Origin: an uncultured Legionella sp.
GTDB lineage: Bacteria; Pseudomonadota; Gammaproteobacteria; Legionellales; Legionellaceae
Length of the DNA stretch: 29,003 nucleotides
Assembly (NCBI GenBank): GCA_903885895.1
Contig: CAISKC010000126.1
Coordinates: 1 to 29,003, forward strand
Direction of reading: 5' to 3'
Of this stretch, positions 7,990 through 16,056 are shown piece after piece. Position 1 is the stretch's first letter, and each line of letters opens with the position of its first letter. The notes below the pieces were generated by a model. It was not told where the DNA came from and made no database searches. It worked only from the letters and a program-made list of their open reading frames with translations. The position numbers and the translations under genes are program-made.

Positions 7990-10296
7990 ATGAAAACTAT
8001 CCGTAAAAGACTGATGTTGGTTGCGTGCTGTGCGAGTGCATGGGTTTCAACTGTGTCTGCGAGCCAAGGTTTTATTGTTCATGATATCAAAATCAATGGC
8101 TTGAAACGTGTCAGTGAAGGGACTGTGTTGAACTACCTACCAGTTCAGGTAGGAGAGGAAGTCAACGCGGATTCTACGCCTAAAATTATTCGTTCTTTAT
8201 ATGAAACAGGCTTTTTTCAATCCGTTGTGTTGGAGCGACAAGGTTCTGTTTTAATTGTTCAAGTGGTCGAGCGTTCAACAATTGGTTCCATCACAGTTGT
8301 GGGTAATAACGAGATCGCTGGCGATAAAATGAAAGATTTACTTAAAGAAATTGGTTTGGTGAAAGGCCAGGTCTATCAACGTTCCTCCTTAGAGATACTT
8401 AAAAAGAATTTAAAGCAAGCTTATAATGCGCGCGGAAAATACAATGCACGGATTACTTCTAAAGTCACGTCGTTGACTGAGAATCGAGTGGCTATTAATG
8501 TGATCATCTCTGAAGGTCGTGTATCACGGATCAAAGACATTAAAATTATTGGTAATCATGATTTTCCTACCCATGAACTATTATCCTATTTGTCGCTGAA
8601 AAACAGTAATTTCATGACATATTTCACTAAAAAAGATCAGTATTCTAAGGTGGAAATGGATGCCTCCTTAGAGTCATTGCATTCTTTTTACTTAGATCAT
8701 GGTTATTTGAAGTTTAAAATTGTTTCATCGCAAGTGTTATTGGCGCCTGATCGGAAAGATGTGTTCATTAACATTTATATTTCAGAAGGGCCGCAGTACC
8801 GATTTTCTGGCTATGATATACAAGGTAAAACCATTATTTCGAAAGAAAAATTGGCACCATTGATTGAGATCAAAGCTGGAGAAGTGTTTTCTCGTAAATA
8901 TGTGACGCAATCTATTTCTGCAATAAATGCCGCACTAGGCGATATTGGTTATGGGTTTCCTGTAGTCAATGCGGAACCCGTCATTGATGAAGTGCATAAA
9001 ACAGTATCTATTCGTTTTATGATAGATCCCGGTCGCCATGTCTATGTGCGTAGAATTAATTTTCACGGTAATACCAAAACTTCTGATGATTTGTTGCGAA
9101 ATATTATCCGTCAATCGGAAGGGTCATTATTATCATTGCATAATATTAAAGAATCAGAGCGGCAATTACGCTTATTGTCTTATTTGAAAGATATTGATAT
9201 TAAAACGACCCCCATTCCTGGGGCGAATAATCAAGTTGATTTGGATGTTCAAGTCGCTGAGGCGCCTTCAGCTGAAGCCAGTGCCTCTATCGGTTATGGT
9301 ACAACCGGACCACAAGTCAATGCGGCGCTCAATCAATATAACTTTATGGGTACTGGTCGCACAGTTGGTTTTGGATTTGATGCGAGTTGGTGGGGACAAA
9401 ATTATTCTTTTAACTATTTTAATCCCTTCTATACGCAAAACGGTATTGGCCGTGGTATGGATGTTTATTTTCAAAAAGTAGATCCGCGCCATTTAGACGT
9501 GAGCATGTATAATTCGGATCGCTTTGGTGGAGATGTGAATTATTCTATGCGGTTGAGTGATGCCAGCAGTGTCCAGCTTGGTTATGGGTATCAAGGTTTG
9601 GATATTCGTTCGGTTGGGGGTGTGCAATCCATTCAAAATTTTGTCAATTTACATGGTAAACAATTCAATCAGGTCCGTTTGGCAGGTGGGTGGAGTCGCA
9701 ATTCGTATGATCGGATGCCGTTTCCAACGGATGGTACCAATCAACAAGCGGTCATGTGGTTGGTATTACCTGCTTCATCGAATTCATTGAATTATTACAA
9801 AGGCAACTACCAAGCCCATTTATATCAACCGCTGTACAAAGAATTCATTTTGAGCCTTTTGGGCAGTGTTGGTTATGGTAATACTTATAATAAAGCGGGA
9901 TTGCCGTTTTATGAAAACTATTTTGCTGGGGGTATTGCTCAGCCTGGACAAGTGCGTGGTTATGAAAGTTATTCTTTAGGTCCCGTCGACAATTTCGGTA
10001 ATGCGTTGGGTGCGAACTTATTGCTCAATGGTTCTGCAGGTATTGTGCTGCCTTATCCTTTGAGCCGTGAAACAATCCGTTCTACCTTGTTTATCGATGC
10101 AGGAAATGTGTTTGCTGAAGGTATTCCTGCTAATCTGACTGGTTCTGCATCTGGACCATTGCGTTTTTCTGGTGGTATTGCTCTTGAATGGCGTTCTCCA
10201 CTGGGGCCATTGGCGTTTAGTGTTGCGGCACCTATCAATAAACAACCTAGAGACGAAGCGCAGTATTTCCAATTCTCTGCATCAACTGGGTTTTAA
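7990..10296 (+). CDS. bamA: Outer-membrane protein assembly factor BamA
   Basis: A 768-aa Omp85 protein, the central subunit of the machinery that folds beta-barrels into the outer membrane. A signal peptide (about 1-25, MKTIRKRL... ending VSA) is followed by five POTRA domains (to about residue 400) and a 16-strand barrel. The loop-6 motif VRGY is present (GQVRGYESYSLG), and the protein ends in Phe (SASTGF), the usual beta-signal. I chose the ATG at 7990 because it begins the signal peptide; the frame is open back to 7930 but that extension (GVGTRVRVATK) does not resemble the family. It follows rseP by 60 bp and precedes skp by 158 bp. Confidence 0.97.
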   Translation: MKTIRKRLMLVACCASAWVSTVSASQGFIVHDIKINGLKRVSEGTVLNYLPVQVGEEVNADSTPKIIRSLYETGFFQSVVLERQGSVLIVQVVERSTIGSITVVGNNEIAGDKMKDLLKEIGLVKGQVYQRSSLEILKKNLKQAYNARGKYNARITSKVTSLTENRVAINVIISEGRVSRIKDIKIIGNHDFPTHELLSYLSLKNSNFMTYFTKKDQYSKVEMDASLESLHSFYLDHGYLKFKIVSSQVLLAPDRKDVFINIYISEGPQYRFSGYDIQGKTIISKEKLAPLIEIKAGEVFSRKYVTQSISAINAALGDIGYGFPVVNAEPVIDEVHKTVSIRFMIDPGRHVYVRRINFHGNTKTSDDLLRNIIRQSEGSLLSLHNIKESERQLRLLSYLKDIDIKTTPIPGANNQVDLDVQVAEAPSAEASASIGYGTTGPQVNAALNQYNFMGTGRTVGFGFDASWWGQNYSFNYFNPFYTQNGIGRGMDVYFQKVDPRHLDVSMYNSDRFGGDVNYSMRLSDASSVQLGYGYQGLDIRSVGGVQSIQNFVNLHGKQFNQVRLAGGWSRNSYDRMPFPTDGTNQQAVMWLVLPASSNSLNYYKGNYQAHLYQPLYKEFILSLLGSVGYGNTYNKAGLPFYENYFAGGIAQPGQVRGYESYSLGPVDNFGNALGANLLLNGSAGIVLPYPLSRETIRSTLFIDAGNVFAEGIPANLTGSASGPLRFSGGIALEWRSPLGPLAFSVAAPINKQPRDEAQYFQFSASTGF

Positions 10297-10454
10297 GTTC
10301 CGGGGCTTTTCAGATTCAAATGATTTATGCTACGATAAGCCCTGTTTTTGATTTGTTGTAATCAGTCGTTACTTTTTTGACGTTTTTTCAGGTGTTAAAA
10401 TGTGAATGGGTGGTTATGACCAAGCGAAGTGTTCAGTATATTTTGGAGATAAGA

Positions 10455-10952
10455 ATGAAGCGATTAAATATGTGGTTGATGGCGATATTAGCTATGACTA
10501 GTGTTGCGGCGTATGCAGCTGACTCAAGAATTGGGGTGGTGGATTTGCAAAAAATTATGCAGACATCTGCACAGATGAAAACAATTCAAGATAAATTAGA
10601 AGCTGAGTTCAAAACTCGTCGTGATAAATTGATTGCGATGGAAGCGACTTTGAAAAAAAATATGGAAGATTTCAAGCGTGATACAGCTGTTTTGAGCCAA
10701 TCTCAGCGTAAAACCTTAGAGAAAAAAATTGTGAGTGATCAACAACAATTCGAACGTGATGGTCAACAATATCAACAAGAATTGAGTACGGCTCATAATG
10801 AGGAAATGGAAAAATTCTATAGCAAAATCCGTAAAGCGATTGCAACAGTAGCAGAATCTGAAAAATATGATCTCGTATTTCAAAAAGATGCTGCACCTTT
10901 TAGTGTAGACAAATTGGATATGACAGCGAAGGTCATGCAAGAGCTTAAATAG
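10455..10952 (+). CDS. skp: Periplasmic chaperone Skp/OmpH
   Basis: A 165-aa periplasmic chaperone that carries unfolded outer-membrane proteins to the Bam complex. A signal peptide (about 1-22, ending AYA) precedes the N-terminal strand RIGVVDLQKIM, which is typical of OmpH, and a long charged coiled coil (about 45-125) forms the tentacle arms; the C-terminal strand YDLVFQKDAAPF returns to the body. The ATG at 10455 is supported by GGAGAT (10445-10450); an upstream in-frame ATG at 10377 would add 26 residues before the signal peptide and is unlikely. It normally sits before lpxD; here the next gene is fabZ after a 317-bp gap. Confidence 0.94.
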   Translation: MKRLNMWLMAILAMTSVAAYAADSRIGVVDLQKIMQTSAQMKTIQDKLEAEFKTRRDKLIAMEATLKKNMEDFKRDTAVLSQSQRKTLEKKIVSDQQQFERDGQQYQQELSTAHNEEMEKFYSKIRKAIATVAESEKYDLVFQKDAAPFSVDKLDMTAKVMQELK

Positions 10953-11090
10953 GGTTTCTTTATCTTGGTTGAAATGGCGCATTATCCGGAGCGCAGAGAA
11001 GAATCTCTATGATTAGGCACACCTTGCCAGGAGAGCATTCGATACGGTCTGGATGATGTGAGCTATTGTGACGTAAGTTGGCTAATTGTT
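10953..11090. other. Gene-less stretch where lpxD is expected, with a possible repeat remnant
   Basis: No frame here resembles LpxD, and no ORF of meaningful size is present. The segment near 10980-11010 (ATTATCCGGAGCGCAG followed by AGAAGAATCTCT) resembles half of a dispersed GC-rich repeat of the same general style as the arms of the palindrome that follows at 11091, but I see no matching second arm. I infer a decayed repeat or rearrangement scar. Confidence 0.35.
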
Positions 11091-11230
11091 CATATGTTGT
11101 AACTGCTCATACCATCCGTCTTTGCGAGCGCAGCAAAGCAATCTAGTGGCCTAATGCGGTGTCGATAAAAACCACTAGATTGCTTCGCCTACGGCTCGCA
11201 AAGACGGGGGGGTGAGCAGTTACAATATGT
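11091..11230. repeat. Long imperfect inverted repeat (MITE/REP-like) between skp and fabZ
   Basis: The arms at 11091-11149 and 11172-11230 are near-complementary over almost 60 bp with a spacer of about 22 bp. Shared blocks include GTAACTGCTCA, CCGTCTTTGCGAGC and GAAGCAATCTAGTGG (AAAGCAATCTAGTGG on the left arm), separated by small indels. It carries no ORF. The GC-rich core contrasts with its AT-rich surroundings. It resembles dispersed palindromic elements found between genes in many intracellular Gammaproteobacteria. It sits exactly where lpxD would be. An RNA from it would fold into a long hairpin and could affect read-through from skp to fabZ. Confidence 0.8.
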
Positions 11231-11269
11231 TTTATTTTTGTAAACCCCTATTACTAAGAGAGAAGTTAG

Positions 11270-11731
11270 ATGAACAACTCGGTGGATGCGAATACCATAT
11301 TACGCCTGTTACCACACCGTTATCCATTCTTATTGGTGGATCGTGTCTTGGATTATAAACCCTTTGAATTTTTAACAGCCATTAAAAATGTTAGTATTAA
11401 TGAGCCGTTTTTCGTAGGACATTTTCCAGGTAATCCGATTATGCCCGGTGTCCTGATATTAGAGTCTTTGGCACAAGCCGGCGCAATTTTTTCTAATTTA
11501 TCGCGCTCACCAGAGGAAGGGTATGAGTTTTTGTATTTTTTTGCGGGCATCGATAATGCAAAATTTAAACAAGTCGTGACGCCTGGTGATCAGCTATCGT
11601 TACGTGTGACTTTGAATGCGCAAAAGCGTGATTTTTGGAAGATGCATGGTGAAGTGTATGTGGATGATAAATTGGCTTGTTCAGCTGATTTAATGAGTGC
11701 CGCAAAGCAAGTTAAAAAGGAAAAAATATAG
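11270..11731 (+). CDS. fabZ: 3-hydroxyacyl-ACP dehydratase FabZ
   Basis: A 153-aa hot-dog-fold enzyme of type II fatty-acid synthesis that dehydrates 3-hydroxyacyl-ACP; the same substrate pool feeds LpxA for lipid A. LLPHRYPFLLVDRV (13-26) and GHFPGNPIMPGVLILE (50-65) are family hallmarks. The catalytic pair is His51 and Glu65, with the 14-residue spacing of Escherichia coli FabZ. The ATG has an AG-rich ribosome site (AGAGAGAAG) upstream. Its TAG stop overlaps the lpxA GTG start by one base, so the two are translationally coupled, which fits their competition for one substrate. Confidence 0.97.
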   Translation: MNNSVDANTILRLLPHRYPFLLVDRVLDYKPFEFLTAIKNVSINEPFFVGHFPGNPIMPGVLILESLAQAGAIFSNLSRSPEEGYEFLYFFAGIDNAKFKQVVTPGDQLSLRVTLNAQKRDFWKMHGEVYVDDKLACSADLMSAAKQVKKEKI

Positions 11732-12498
11732 TGATATCTGAGCAAGCGATCATCCATCCATCGGCAAATATTGCTGAGGGTGTTGTGATAGGTCCTGGTA
11801 CGATTATTGGTGCTGATGTAGAAATTGGTGCAGGTACTTGGGTGGGGCCTCATGTGGTTCTTCAAGGCCCAACCAAAATTGGTGAGAATAATAAAATTTT
11901 TCAATTTGCCTCGGTGGGTGATGCACCTCAGGACAAAACATACCAAAATGAACCGACACGTTTAGAAATAGGCAATAATAATATTATTCGTGAATTTTCT
12001 ATGATTAGTCGTGGTACAGTCAAAGGCGGCGGTGTAACGCAAATTGGTAATGATAATTTCTTTATGGCGTATACACATGTTGGACATGATTGCCGGATTG
12101 GAAATTATGTTACGATGATCAATTATTCTGCGTTATCTGGGCATGTTACCGTTCGTGATTATGCTTATATCGGAGGTTATGCGGCAATCCATCAGTTTTG
12201 TCATGTTGGTGCTTACGCATTTGTAGCGCGCGCAACGTATATTACGAAGGATATATTGCCTTATTTAATGATTGCCGAAGATACCTCTGCTTGCGGACTC
12301 AATACAGTAGGATTACGGCGTGCAGGGTTTTCATCTCTGACCATCGATAATTTGCGCCGAGCCTATAAAGTTATTTTTCGTAAGGGGTTCACGATTCAGC
12401 AAGCAATCGCAGAATTAGAAGCTATGCGATCGGAGTGTCCAGAAGTGAGCACTTTGATAGACGCTTTGAACCTGTCTAAGCGTGGTATCCTTCGCTAA
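11731..12498 (+). CDS. lpxA: UDP-N-acetylglucosamine O-acyltransferase LpxA
   Basis: A 255-aa cytoplasmic enzyme for the first step of lipid A synthesis: transfer of a 3-hydroxyacyl chain from ACP to UDP-GlcNAc. The first 190 residues are hexapeptide repeats of a left-handed beta helix (for example IGPGTIIGADVEIGAG), and the remainder is the helical C-terminal domain. THVGHDCRIGN places the predicted catalytic histidine at His119, with the second conserved His at 116. The start is GTG at 11731, one base inside the fabZ stop. lpxB, the usual next gene, does not follow; the cluster ends here with a hairpin and a convergent gene. Confidence 0.97.
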   Translation: MISEQAIIHPSANIAEGVVIGPGTIIGADVEIGAGTWVGPHVVLQGPTKIGENNKIFQFASVGDAPQDKTYQNEPTRLEIGNNNIIREFSMISRGTVKGGGVTQIGNDNFFMAYTHVGHDCRIGNYVTMINYSALSGHVTVRDYAYIGGYAAIHQFCHVGAYAFVARATYITKDILPYLMIAEDTSACGLNTVGLRRAGFSSLTIDNLRRAYKVIFRKGFTIQQAIAELEAMRSECPEVSTLIDALNLSKRGILR

Positions 12499-12542
12499 GC
12501 ACGTTCGATCAGCTTTGGCGATGATGTAGCGCTGCGCGCGAT

Positions 12543-12575
12543 GGTTGGGTCAAGGCCCAACCTACTTATTTTTCT
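12543..12575 (+). terminator. Hairpin terminator candidate after lpxA
   Basis: GGTTGGG (12543-12549) pairs with CCCAACC (12556-12562) around a 6-base loop, followed by a T-rich stretch (TACTTATTTTTCTT). It lies 45 bp after the lpxA stop and just before the convergent 12585-14027 gene. The stem also resembles a common short dispersed repeat, so termination is likely but not certain. Confidence 0.5.
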
Positions 12576-12584
12576 TATACACAC

Positions 12585-14027
12585 TCAACTTTTTCGTCCT
12601 CCACGGGATTTCGTAGTCCCGTGCTGCGGGTGTTCATCTGCCATGGGTGCAGCAGGCGCTGGCGGCGTGGTGATTTCTTGAATGAACTGTTTGGAGCCTT
12701 TGAGTGGATTATTATTGGGTAGTGTGGCAATCAGTGCTGTCAGTTCTTCCTTGAATGTTTGGTGAGCTTGCATGCGTGCTGGAAATGCCATGGTTTGATG
12801 CTTCGTGTTTTCTGCTATTTGCCATAGAATCAATTTATTAGATATATCTAATAGTAAGCGGGATTCTTTACCTTGCGGGAGACTTTGCGCAAATTTTTTG
12901 ATGGCTTCTGAGAGCTTGGTGAGCGCATTGAAATTGGCGATATGGTTAGGATCTTTTTCCGCATCTTGTCTAAAAAAACTGTTTCTGGATGCAACTTTTT
13001 TTTCAAGGTAGGCAACGCGGTCGGTTGCGATAGTTAATAAACGTTCGCTGAATGTATTTTTTAGTGCTACACGCTCGGGATTATTAATCTGCTCTAGCGT
13101 CAGTGTTTTTTCTTGTACGAGCTTTATTGTTGCAGATTGTGCTTGTCTTAATGTTTCTAGCGGTGCTATTTTTCGTTCGAATGCTTTATCGTGCATTTGC
13201 TTGGTTAATGTTTCGCATTCTTTAGTAGTACTCGCTATTTGTTTTTGTAATTGCTTGATAGTTTGCTTTGATTCTTCTATCGCTCTTCTAGTGTCGGAAA
13301 GTTGCGCAATGGTGCTTTTTTGATGGAGCATTTGCAATTTTTCAGCAGAGATATGCTGTTCTTGGGTCTGGAGTTGTTCTAATGTTGCTTCGATCTGAGC
13401 GTAATCGCTGATGGACTGGGTGATTTGTGCTATCTCTTCCGTAACATAAAGTAATCTTTCTTGTTCATGTGCTAGCGGATCCGTACGCCATCCTAGAAAG
13501 CTTAGAAGGTTGCACAAGATCTTAACGACTATATTTAGTCTTTCCTCAAGAGAGGTTAAATATACAATTTCATCTGCAATACGGTCCAAGACAGCTAGCT
13601 TTTCTTTGAGCTCTATTTGTAGTTTTTGCTCAGTGCTACTGCTAATATAAGGGTGATTTTCACGAAATGCTGCGATTTCCTCTGAAATCTCAATTTTTTG
13701 AGTCTCTAATGTTCTCAATGATTCATCAATAGAGTTTTGGTTTCTTTCAATGGCAGCATAAGCATCTACAAGTGATTCATTGGCTCTAAGTTTGGTTTCG
13801 TGTTTGACTAAGGCTGCTTCCCATTGTGCTATGAGATCGTGTTTCGTGTCGATGTTTTCTATAATCGATGCGTGTTTGTGACGCTGCTGCTCGATAGCTT
13901 CTATATTCGAAATCTTCTCATCTAATACACCGATCTCGTTTCTTAAGCGGGTGATATCTCTGTTTAGGTTGGCTACCTGGGCTGTGGTGCTTTGTTGATA
14001 TTCGTCTCTCTCGGCTCTAAAGTCCAT
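12585..14027 (-). CDS. Unrecognised 480-aa coiled-coil protein
   Basis: I do not recognise this protein. It starts at an ATG with AGGAA upstream. Residues about 5-160 and 185-320 are almost continuous heptad-like coiled coil, rich in E, Q, K, I and L. A short hydrophobic break lies between them (about 162-180, IVVKILCNLLSFLGW), too short and interrupted to be a sure membrane helix. A different, probably globular helical part follows (about 330-450, with many W/F/P). The tail is proline- and alanine-rich and ends in a basic cluster (SRGGRKS). There is no signal peptide, so it is cytoplasmic or exported by another route. In Dot/Icm bacteria such coiled-coil orphans are often secreted effectors, and the neighbouring broken orphan has a similar style, but nothing here proves secretion. 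Confidence 0.8.
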   Translation of the reverse strand: MDFRAERDEYQQSTTAQVANLNRDITRLRNEIGVLDEKISNIEAIEQQRHKHASIIENIDTKHDLIAQWEAALVKHETKLRANESLVDAYAAIERNQNSIDESLRTLETQKIEISEEIAAFRENHPYISSSTEQKLQIELKEKLAVLDRIADEIVYLTSLEERLNIVVKILCNLLSFLGWRTDPLAHEQERLLYVTEEIAQITQSISDYAQIEATLEQLQTQEQHISAEKLQMLHQKSTIAQLSDTRRAIEESKQTIKQLQKQIASTTKECETLTKQMHDKAFERKIAPLETLRQAQSATIKLVQEKTLTLEQINNPERVALKNTFSERLLTIATDRVAYLEKKVASRNSFFRQDAEKDPNHIANFNALTKLSEAIKKFAQSLPQGKESRLLLDISNKLILWQIAENTKHQTMAFPARMQAHQTFKEELTALIATLPNNNPLKGSKQFIQEITTPPAPAAPMADEHPQHGTTKSRGGRKS

Positions 14028-14076
14028 TTTGGAGTTCCTGTAAAATAATTTGATAAATTAAATCACTATTAATATT

Positions 14077-14104
14077 AAATTAGCACAGTATGGGCGTATT
14101 GCAA
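14077..14104 (-). promoter_or_regulatory. Candidate promoter for the 480-aa coiled-coil gene
   Basis: On the minus strand TTGCAA (14099-14104) is followed after 16 bp by TAATTT (14077-14082), with a further TAATAT a few bases on. The region is very AT-rich and lies 50-75 bp before the gene's ATG. Such matches are easy to find in AT-rich DNA. Confidence 0.3.
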
Positions 14105-14135
14105 GTTGTTTTATAGGCCATATCAGTTTGTTCTA

Positions 14136-14945
14136 TTAATTCTTTCGGTGTTTGCTAGGGTGTGTTGTTTTAGATTCTGCATCAGGATCTTCTGAATTTT
14201 TCTTAGTGGCGTTGTTGTTAGGTGATCCGGGGATGAGTTTCGTATAAATGCTAGTAAAGAAGCTGACTTTTAAGAGTGTTGATTGGTCTTTGTTGGGTTT
14301 TGGCGTGAAGCCGGTGATGCCAATAGACTTTAGTTTATTAAGAAAATAATTAAATTCAGAGTCTTTGATATCTAAAATAGCTTGATCATGGATATGAAAT
14401 TCTGAGCTATCTATTTGGTGCTGTAACTCATCTATGATCATAGTGAGCGTTTTGTATTTCTGCTTGTGGTGATGCAGGATATCTATTTTCATGATGGAAT
14501 GTTCGAACTTGGTGATTTTCTTCTCAAGTAGTTGTTGGTGAGTACGGGCGGCTGTAAGGAGCATTTCTATACGATTAATTTTAGTCGTATCTTCATCAAA
14601 TAAGGGTATGTCATCATCGAGCTGAGCATTGATAACTGTTTCAATTTCATCAACTTTTTGTAGAGCATATTTTAAACTATGTTCAGATGGAAATAGTAAT
14701 TGTAAAACTGCTCCAAATTTTTTATGGATTTCTTATTGTAAATAGTATTTGACGAAATCATTTAAACGATTCCTTTCGCGTAGCAGGTCGGTGATTTTAG
14801 CTTGAGTGACAATGCTTAGTTGCTTATAGCGTTTCAATTCAGGATCGGATAACCCCATTTTTTCGTCAAATAGGCTTACTTTGCCGCCTAAAATGCTTTC
14901 ATCAGAATGCTGAGAAGAGGATTTGCGTGATTTAGGGCGAGTCAT
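14136..14945 (-). pseudogene. Orphan helical protein gene (268 sense codons) interrupted by one in-frame TAA
   Basis: Reading from the ATG at 14945 (ribosome site GAGGAA upstream) gives 70 residues ending FVKYYLQ, then TAA at 14733-14735. The same frame continues without another stop for 198 more codons: EIHKKFGAVLQLLF..., through a Met at 14564, to a TGA/TAA-type stop at 14136. The whole would be a mostly helical protein with charged and coiled segments and a polar, acidic-then-basic tail (SEDPDAES, then SKHRKN). No shift in frame is needed, so a single base change (for example CAA, GAA or AAA to TAA) explains it. Two fragments of 70 and 142 aa could still be made, the second if translation restarts at 14564. 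I recognise no family. It neighbours the 480-aa coiled-coil orphan on the same strand. Confidence 0.72.
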
Positions 14946-15138
14946 ATTCCAGCATTCCTCTGATATGAATAAATATTGGGTCTACAGTAAATTATTAGAC
15001 CATAAGGTCGGTATAGTCAAATTAGTGCAAAATAAAAACATATAAAAAGGGTGTTTATGACTCTAGGAGACATAAGGTATATTTTATGAGAAGGTTCATG
15101 TATAATTTTCGGCTAATTTGTAAAATTATGGTGTTGTG

Positions 15139-15543
15139 ATGTGTGGCATAAAAATACTGAGCTTGACTGGGTTGTTGTGGACCTGCTCCATGTTGTTTGC
15201 TGCTGATTTGAATGATAAACAATGGACTGCTTCCCGCTTAATGTGTCAAAAATCAGTCTCTTATCTTGTAAATGGTGCTAGTTCAGAGGTGCTGGTCAGT
15301 GGTTCTTTTGAAAATGGTGACTCGATTTATTTTGTGATGCCACCTAAATCTTCTCATGCTTTGGATTTTGAAATAAAATCTAACTATTGGTTTTCTCCTA
15401 AAGCCAAACATCACACGGCTACTGTGACAGCGACCAACGCTGTAAACGGGGAGCATTTATTTTCTGGTACCGTTAATTCATGTGACAACCTTATTATTAC
15501 CGGGCCAGTGCGTATGCATGCGTATCAAATGAATTGGGCGTAA
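15139..15543 (+). CDS. Small secreted protein of unknown function
   Basis: A 134-aa protein with a clear signal peptide (about 1-21, ending LFA before ADLNDKQW). The mature part is about 110 residues, predicted mostly beta (alternating S/T/V strands, for example HTATVTATNA), with cysteines in SRLMCQKS and VNSCDNL that could form a disulphide. I recognise no family. Start is ATG at 15139; a GTG directly before it (15136) is equally possible, and no strong ribosome site is visible. It is divergent from the broken orphan at 14945 (193-bp gap, AT-rich) and converges on pncC. Confidence 0.65.
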   Translation: MCGIKILSLTGLLWTCSMLFAADLNDKQWTASRLMCQKSVSYLVNGASSEVLVSGSFENGDSIYFVMPPKSSHALDFEIKSNYWFSPKAKHHTATVTATNAVNGEHLFSGTVNSCDNLIITGPVRMHAYQMNWA

Positions 15544-15576
15544 TCTTGATGGCGTGCAGCGTAAAGAAAGTTTTGG

Positions 15577-16056
15577 TTATTGGACCAGTTCTAATAATCC
15601 ATTTACTGCGATGCTCACACATGTTTTGCGTATCGTGGCGCGGGTGCCACTGAGATGATGGACTTGGGTGCGCGTGGGTTGGTTGTGACATGCCCATGCA
15701 AACCAAACGGTGCCAACGGGCTTTTCCAAGCTGCCGCCCTCCGGGCCTGCAATACCGCTGATTGCGAGGCTGAGTTGAACTTGAGTGCGTTGTAATAGTC
15801 CTTCTGCCATTGCCGTGACGGTTTCTTGGCTGACAGCACCAAATTGACTTAGTATTTCGGGCGTGACGCCAAGAAATTGTTGTTTGGCGGCATTTGAGTA
15901 TGTCACCAATCCACAGTCAAACCACTGAGAGCTACCTGGATAAGCGGTCATTGCAGCTGATACAAGGCCACCTGTGCAAGATTCGGCTACTGCGCAGCGG
16001 TTATTTTTTTGAATCAGGCGTTTCGCTAAGCGTTTTACCAATAATGGGTTAGCCAA
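15577..16056 (-). CDS. pncC: Nicotinamide-nucleotide amidase PncC (CinA C-terminal domain family)
   Basis: A 159-aa stand-alone CinA C-terminal domain enzyme that deamidates nicotinamide mononucleotide to nicotinate mononucleotide, returning it to NAD synthesis. AESCTGG (24-30) with Ser26, and Tyr53 and Lys58 in LVTYSNAAKQQ, match the residues described as catalytic in this family. AISGIAGPEGG and KPVGTVWFAW are further hallmarks. Length equals Escherichia coli PncC (about 165). It overlaps the upstream hydrolase gene by 8 bp, so they form a two-gene unit. recA, often next to cinA-type genes, is not in the window. Confidence 0.94.
   Translation of the reverse strand: MANPLLVKRLAKRLIQKNNRCAVAESCTGGLVSAAMTAYPGSSQWFDCGLVTYSNAAKQQFLGVTPEILSQFGAVSQETVTAMAEGLLQRTQVQLSLAISGIAGPEGGSLEKPVGTVWFAWACHNQPTRTQVHHLSGTRATIRKTCVSIAVNGLLELVQ

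Noticed and set aside
10302..10350. GGGCTT ... AAGCCC stem after bamA followed by GTTTTTG
   Set aside because: The loop is near 27 bases and the stem only six, and bamA-skp are expected to be co-transcribed; too weak to call a terminator.
10377..10454. Longer N-terminus for Skp starting at ATG 10377
   Set aside because: The good ribosome site and the signal peptide both point to the ATG at 10455.
15544..15660. Plus-strand frame after the secreted orphan reads like protein (LDGVQRKESFGYW...), suggesting a frameshifted extension
   Set aside because: From 15577 onward it is the exact antisense of the pncC coding end, which explains the protein-like look; only about 30 bp are independent.
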